DNA from: an uncultured Bacteroidia bacterium
GTDB lineage: Bacteria; Bacteroidota; Bacteroidia; J057; CALAJH01
Assembly: GCA_937922655.1 (NCBI GenBank)
Contig: CALAJH010000037.1
Location: forward strand, 1 to 34,585
Direction: 5' to 3'
Length of the DNA: 34,585 nt
Below the pieces are notes generated by a model, which saw nothing but the letters and a program-made list of their open reading frames with translations, did no database searches and was not told where the DNA came from. How positions within the stretch are numbered: the stretch's first letter is position 1; the number at the start of each line of letters is the position of its first letter. Below, piece after piece: positions 30,940 to 34,585 of the stretch. Both the position numbers and the translations under genes were made by a program.

Positions 30940-33885
30940 TTATAAATCGACGTTGATGGCGAAATAGGCGAGCCGGCCGATGTAAGGGCCGCCGTAGACG
31001 TTGAGGTAGCGGCGGTTGAAAAGGTTGGAGGCCCCGGCCTTGAAACTTGTTTTCCATTTGGGTACGTTGTAGGTGATTTGGGCGTCGACGACGTCGTATT
31101 GGGGGACAAAGCCCGTGAACTGCGGCGAACCCTCGAAAACAAAACCCTGCACCCATTTGTAATTGACCTGAAAACCGACGTTTTTGATTTGCATGATGGG
31201 AAGTTTGTCCCAAATTTTGTTCAAAAAACCGATTTTGGTGCGTATCTCCCGGGAGCCGAAACCGATGTTGAACTTGTGTTCGGGGGTGTTGAACGCGGGG
31301 ACGATGTCTTCGTTGCGCAGGCTCAGGTCGCGTACCTCGCTGCGGGCGACGTCGTCGCGTCGGCCGCCGGCGATGAGCTTGTTCCAAGAATAATTGCCGT
31401 TGAGGCTCAAAAATTTGGCGAAAAAGAAGTTGAAGCCCAAGGCGAAGCCTTGCGTCGTGACGGCGTCGGGCGCGTTGGTCGGCAGACGGTAGGTGACGCG
31501 GTCGAAGTATTTGTTGGGGTCGGGGTCGGGCGGCGTCGAAGCGAAAATATAACCAATGAAATGTTGGTAGTAATTGAAAAAATAACTGGCGTCGAAAAAC
31601 AGCCGGTTGTCCCAAAACGAACCTTTATAGCCGATTTCGGCCGTCCATACCCGTTCCGGGCGCACGCGCGGCACGTTGATGAACACCAGCGTATCGTAGG
31701 CGTTGCTACTCGTCGAGTAATAGTCGAACAGCGATTGTATGGTAACGAGCGAGTCGGCGCCCGTAAGGTTGCCGCGCAAAAGCACGTTGGTGCTTACCCA
31801 ATAATTTAAATATTGGTCTTGGAGCGTGGGGTTGCGGAAGGCCGACGACAACGCCGCGCGGAAATTGTGTTTTTTGTTGTAAGTATAGACCGCCGAAGCA
31901 AAGGGCGAAAACAAGGCTTGAAAATTGACGTGTTTGTCGAAACGGACGGTAAGGTTGAATTTGAGTTTTTGGTCGAAAAATTTTTTTTCGGCGCCGACGA
32001 ACGCGCCCGCCTCCCAGATACCCGTCAGCGACTTGAAGCCTTGCGAGCTGTCGGCGGCGTTAATCAGCGTGTCTTCGAAGACCGTGCCGTCGGAAACGGG
32101 GAGGTAATAACGAAAACTGCCGCCGACGGCAATGCTTTCCATAAACTTGGGTTTGAATTGGTATTGGCCTTGGGCGTGAAAAAGTTTGGAACGGTCGACG
32201 AAACGGGCGCCGCGGGCGGCGATGGCGGCGGGGTCCAAGACGGCGCCGGGCCGCCCGCCCGACGGACGCGCAATGATTTCCCGGAACGCACGGTTAAATT
32301 CCTCGGTGCCGACTTCCAAACGCGGCCGCGCCGTCAGGCTGATGCCCCGTCCGTCGGCATATCTTCGCGCCATTTCATGCCAAAGGTAAAGCGAATCGCG
32401 TATCGAAAGCACAAAGGCGTTGAGTTGGCGGAAATACTCTTCAAAATATTCGGGCGGCTGTCCCGATTGAAACGGCGGCAATGCCGTATAGCCCGGCATA
32501 CGGGTGATTTTCGGTTGGATGTTCGTCGACCAATACGATTCGTAATCCAAGCTCCAACGTTCGGACGTTTTGGCCCGAAGCTGGAGCAGTTGCGCGGTCA
32601 AGACCGCGTCGTAGGATTTGCCCGCATCCTCGGCCGACAAATACGACAAAAAATAAAAACGGTCGCGCAAGTCCTTGATTTCGAGTTTGGGCTGTAAAAA
32701 AACGAAGTCTTTGAGGCTGTAACGGTTGTCGCCTTGGAGGACGGTCGTTCCGGTGCCGAAGCGCATGCCCAAATCGAGTTGGAGGCTGTCGGTCAAACGG
32801 TAGGAAACTTGGCCGTCGAGTTTGATGGATTTGGTGTTGTAATCGACGATGTCTTTTTCCCAATAGCCGGTTCGGAAAAAGGTGCCGAGGCCGGGCCGCG
32901 CGCGGATGCCGTAGGCGTTCGAGCGCACGTCGGGGTTTTCGTCGCCGTAACGATTGACGGCGTCGTAGCCGCCGGGGTTGGTCGTTCCATAGACTTGGAG
33001 TTCGGAGCGGGGGGTGGGGTCGGCGTTGGTTGCTTCCCAGTCGTAGGCCCGCATGAACGCACCGTTGATTTTGAAGGCGAATTTGTCTTCGCCGTCTTTG
33101 TTTTTGAAGGCGCGGGCGTAGCGCACCGCGCCGTCGAACCACTGCCGTTCCCCGCCTTTGAGTTGTAAACTCACCCCTTGATGAATGAACGGGTCTTTGG
33201 TTTGCATGTTAATCACGCCGTTGAAGGCGTTCGGGCCGTACATCGCCCCCGAGGCGCCGACAATCAAATCGACGCTTTGCACGTCCAACTCCGAAACGCC
33301 GACCATGTTGCCGATCGAAAAGTTGAGGCCCGGCGAGGCGTTGTCCACCCGGTCGATGAGTTGAAGCACGCGCACGGGTTGGGTCGAATTAAAGCCCCGG
33401 GTGTTGATGACCTTGAAGCCCATGGCCGCCGCCGTTACGTCCACCCCTTTGAGGTTGCCCAAACCGTCGTAAAAGTTCGCCGACGGCGTGGATTTTATCG
33501 CCGCGATGTCCATGCGTTCGACCGTTTGCGGCGATTCCTGCAATTTTTCCGAAATGTATACGTCCACGATTTTTATCTCCTCGGTCATGACCCCCGCCAC
33601 GCCCAAAACGATTTTAACGGGTTTGGAAAAATCGTTGACGACGACCGAGACCGAATCGTAACCGACGTAGGTGGCGACAAGCGTTACGGGCGGCCGACCC
33701 GTATAATTGATTCTGAAACGGCCCTCGTCGTCGGTAACGGCGCCGTAGTTCGTACCGCGAACGACGACGTTCGCTCCGAAAAGTCCTTCGCCCGTTTCCG
33801 CGTCGCTGACCGTTCCCGTGATTTGCCCCCAAACCGCCACGGCCGTAATTGTCCACCACGCCAGCGCCAACCCTATTTTCGTCAT
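30940..33885 (-). CDS. TonB-dependent outer-membrane receptor
   Basis: A 981-residue TonB-dependent transporter. The signal peptide covers about residues 1-20 (TITAVAVWG-Q). A carboxypeptidase-regulatory-like domain follows (about 21-95: ITGTVSDAETGEGLFGANVVVRG and TDDEGRFRI). The plug domain (about 115-232) has LQESPQTVERMD, VINTRGFNSTQPVRVLQLIDRVDNA and LIVGASGAMYGPNAFNGVINM. The rest is a large beta-barrel ending in an aromatic-rich strand (RLAYFAINVDL). It imports an unknown substrate across the outer membrane with energy from TonB-ExbBD. No SusD-like partner lies next to it, so a polysaccharide-utilisation locus is not supported. A -7 promoter element at 33911-33918 is close upstream, giving a very short leader. 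Confidence 0.94.
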   Translation of the reverse strand: MTKIGLALAWWTITAVAVWGQITGTVSDAETGEGLFGANVVVRGTNYGAVTDDEGRFRINYTGRPPVTLVATYVGYDSVSVVVNDFSKPVKIVLGVAGVMTEEIKIVDVYISEKLQESPQTVERMDIAAIKSTPSANFYDGLGNLKGVDVTAAAMGFKVINTRGFNSTQPVRVLQLIDRVDNASPGLNFSIGNMVGVSELDVQSVDLIVGASGAMYGPNAFNGVINMQTKDPFIHQGVSLQLKGGERQWFDGAVRYARAFKNKDGEDKFAFKINGAFMRAYDWEATNADPTPRSELQVYGTTNPGGYDAVNRYGDENPDVRSNAYGIRARPGLGTFFRTGYWEKDIVDYNTKSIKLDGQVSYRLTDSLQLDLGMRFGTGTTVLQGDNRYSLKDFVFLQPKLEIKDLRDRFYFLSYLSAEDAGKSYDAVLTAQLLQLRAKTSERWSLDYESYWSTNIQPKITRMPGYTALPPFQSGQPPEYFEEYFRQLNAFVLSIRDSLYLWHEMARRYADGRGISLTARPRLEVGTEEFNRAFREIIARPSGGRPGAVLDPAAIAARGARFVDRSKLFHAQGQYQFKPKFMESIAVGGSFRYYLPVSDGTVFEDTLINAADSSQGFKSLTGIWEAGAFVGAEKKFFDQKLKFNLTVRFDKHVNFQALFSPFASAVYTYNKKHNFRAALSSAFRNPTLQDQYLNYWVSTNVLLRGNLTGADSLVTIQSLFDYYSTSSNAYDTLVFINVPRVRPERVWTAEIGYKGSFWDNRLFFDASYFFNYYQHFIGYIFASTPPDPDPNKYFDRVTYRLPTNAPDAVTTQGFALGFNFFFAKFLSLNGNYSWNKLIAGGRRDDVARSEVRDLSLRNEDIVPAFNTPEHKFNIGFGSREIRTKIGFLNKIWDKLPIMQIKNVGFQVNYKWVQGFVFEGSPQFTGFVPQYDVVDAQITYNVPKWKTSFKAGASNLFNRRYLNVYGGPYIGRLAYFAINVDL

Positions 33886-33910
33886 TTCTTTTCAATTATT
33901 TAACGGCGGC

Positions 33911-33940
33911 CAAAAATACCAAGATTTTACGGAGTTTAAA
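33911..33940 (-). promoter_or_regulatory. Likely promoter of the second TonB receptor gene
   Basis: On the minus strand, TATTTTTG (33918-33911) matches TAnnTTTG, with TTTA (33940-33937) 18 nt upstream as an imperfect -33 element. The start site would be near 33905, so the leader before ATG 33885 is only about 20 nt. Confidence 0.55.
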
Positions 33941-34253
33941 GAGGTACGGCAAAAGAAATCGACCGTCGCCGAACCTTTTTTGAAAAAAACACCGGCACGA
34001 CAATTCTTTACTTTTACTTGCGCGTCCGTTGGACGTACGCCGGCGCCAAGCCGTCTTAAAACTTTGCCTCATGCGCCGGACCTGAAATTTTGCCGGCGTT
34101 AAAAAGACGACGATGGGGATTATTCTTTGGCGCTTTTAAAATCATTCCTTTGTATCGGGGATAAACAACGTCTTTTATCCGTACGGTTTTCGTCATTAGC
34201 CGTTGTACGCTATCGAAAAAAACGGTACATCCAACTAGTGTCGGGTAATTCGG

Positions 34254-34313
34254 CGCCCGTCCGATTGTTTGACGTCATTTTTTCAATGCGTCAAAAAAAC
34301 GAACGGACGGGCG
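34254..34313. repeat. 60-bp imperfect inverted repeat
   Basis: Outer arms CGCCCGTCCG (34254-34263) and CGGACGGGCG (34304-34313) are perfect 10-mers. Inner arms TTTGACG (34268-34274) and CGTCAAA (34289-34295) are perfect 7-mers, and CATT/AATG (34276-34279 with 34285-34288) extend the stem. The internal gaps are 4 and 8 nt. It sits between a TonB receptor and a possible phage-like gene. It could be a regulatory hairpin or a recombination or element boundary. Confidence 0.75.
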
Positions 34314-34354
34314 GGGGGGGGAGTTGGGCAACAACGGCGCTTATCTTGCGCACG

Positions 34355-34585
34355 ATGCAGAATCCCGCCGCCGCCGTCGAACGCATGCGCCAGTGGAACG
34401 CCGCCATCGAAGCCATTCGCCCGATGACCGACGCCGTTCTCAAAGCCCTCGCCGACCGCGCGGCCCAAGGCCACGTCCAAGCCGCAAAACTCTACTTCCA
34501 ACTCACGGGCAACCCCGGCAACAAAATCATCGGCATCTCCGACGGCCTGAGCGTTAGCGCCGACGAACCCTCCAACGCCACCCTA
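34355..34585 (+). CDS. Partial gene at window edge, possibly phage-like small DNA-binding protein
   Basis: A reading frame with no stop runs from ATG 34355 to the end of the window (77 residues visible). The region is helical and includes VLKALADRAAQGHVQAAKLYFQLTG, a pattern that resembles the phage helix-turn-helix/terminase small-subunit-like proteins with a 'G-D/H-x-x-AAKLY-LTG' motif. That resemblance is from memory and weak. The base composition is more GC-rich than the preceding intergenic sequence and resembles other genes here. An upstream in-frame ATG at 34286 lies inside the inverted repeat and would add a poly-glycine stretch from the G run, so I prefer 34355. The 3' end is outside the window. 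Confidence 0.5.
   Translation, partial: MQNPAAAVERMRQWNAAIEAIRPMTDAVLKALADRAAQGHVQAAKLYFQLTGNPGNKIIGISDGLSVSADEPSNATL

Larger units (their letters stand above)
33886..34354. other. Divergent intergenic region at the right edge (469 bp)
   Basis: It holds the promoter of the TonB receptor (33911-33940, minus strand), a 60-bp imperfect inverted repeat (34254-34313) and a run of nine G residues (34313-34321). No convincing gene is seen before the partial gene at 34355. Confidence 0.6.

Noticed and set aside
30722-30967. Short 81-codon plus-strand frame in the gap before the second TonB receptor's stop
   Set aside because: There is no ATG start, promoter element or family resemblance, and it runs into the 3' end of the receptor gene. 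Kept as non-coding.
31813-32697. Long plus-strand open frame antisense to the second TonB receptor
   Set aside because: It is a shadow of the beta-barrel coding sequence, without a recognisable domain.
30940-33885. Polysaccharide utilisation locus (SusC/SusD pair)
   Set aside because: No SusD-like lipoprotein or glycoside hydrolase is next to either TonB receptor, and the length and plug resemble single TonB receptors.
34286-34354. Upstream start at ATG 34286 for the partial right-edge gene
   Set aside because: It would lie inside the inverted repeat and translate the nine-G run into poly-glycine. ATG 34355 gives a normal helical N-terminus.

Overview
This window looks like chromosomal DNA of a member of the phylum Bacteroidota, with coding GC of roughly 50%. 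Three things support this. The exported proteins are typical of the phylum: two TonB-dependent receptors with carboxypeptidase-like N-terminal domains, and a hydrolase ending in a type IX secretion (T9SS) sorting domain. Four genes are preceded by close matches to the Bacteroidota promoter (TTG or TTTG, 18-19 nt, TAnnTTTG). The gene families themselves (DUF2851, TetR-like regulator beside an AarF/ABC1 kinase, secreted Ig-like repeat proteins) are common there. The species cannot be named from the sequence. No rRNA, tRNA, CRISPR array or complete insertion sequence was seen.

Layout. 86-1027 (-): PD-(D/E)XK nuclease-like protein of the Rpn/transposase-associated type. 1443-6089 (+): a 1548-residue secreted, glycine-rich, Ig-like and beta-helix protein with its own promoter and terminator. 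6142-13462 (-): a compact six-gene operon, transcribed as threonine aldolase, O-antigen ligase-like protein, MscS channel, small exported carboxypeptidase-regulatory-like protein, HtpG and DUF2851 protein; neighbours overlap or lie within 2 nt. 13612-15975 (+): TonB-dependent receptor with an NCQNCG plug motif. 15979-17541 (-): a NarL-type response regulator joined stop-to-start to a D-2-hydroxyacid dehydrogenase. 17857-19821 (-): S9 family peptidase. 19968-21916 (+): LysM lytic transglycosylase followed by ndk. 22090-22875 (+): membrane-anchored coiled-coil protein. 23058-24986 (-): thrS. 25291-27489 (+): TetR-like regulator, then AarF/ABC1 kinase. 27617-30520 (-): T9SS-exported CocE/NonD hydrolase. 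30940-33885 (-): second TonB-dependent receptor. 34355-end (+): start of a small gene that may be phage-related, downstream of a 60-bp inverted repeat.

How the genes fit together. Most of the window is housekeeping plus envelope functions: peptidoglycan turnover (transglycosylase), envelope glycan polymerisation (O-antigen ligase-like), osmotic protection (MscS), nutrient uptake (TonB receptors) and extracellular or periplasmic peptide and ester hydrolysis (S9 peptidase, CocE hydrolase). I do not see a clear, complete novel system. The points most worth checking are the giant glycine-rich secreted protein with no visible T9SS tail, the Ca-loop-like insertion beside the nucleophile of the T9SS hydrolase, the regulator-dehydrogenase pair, and the inverted repeat with a phage-like gene start at the right edge.
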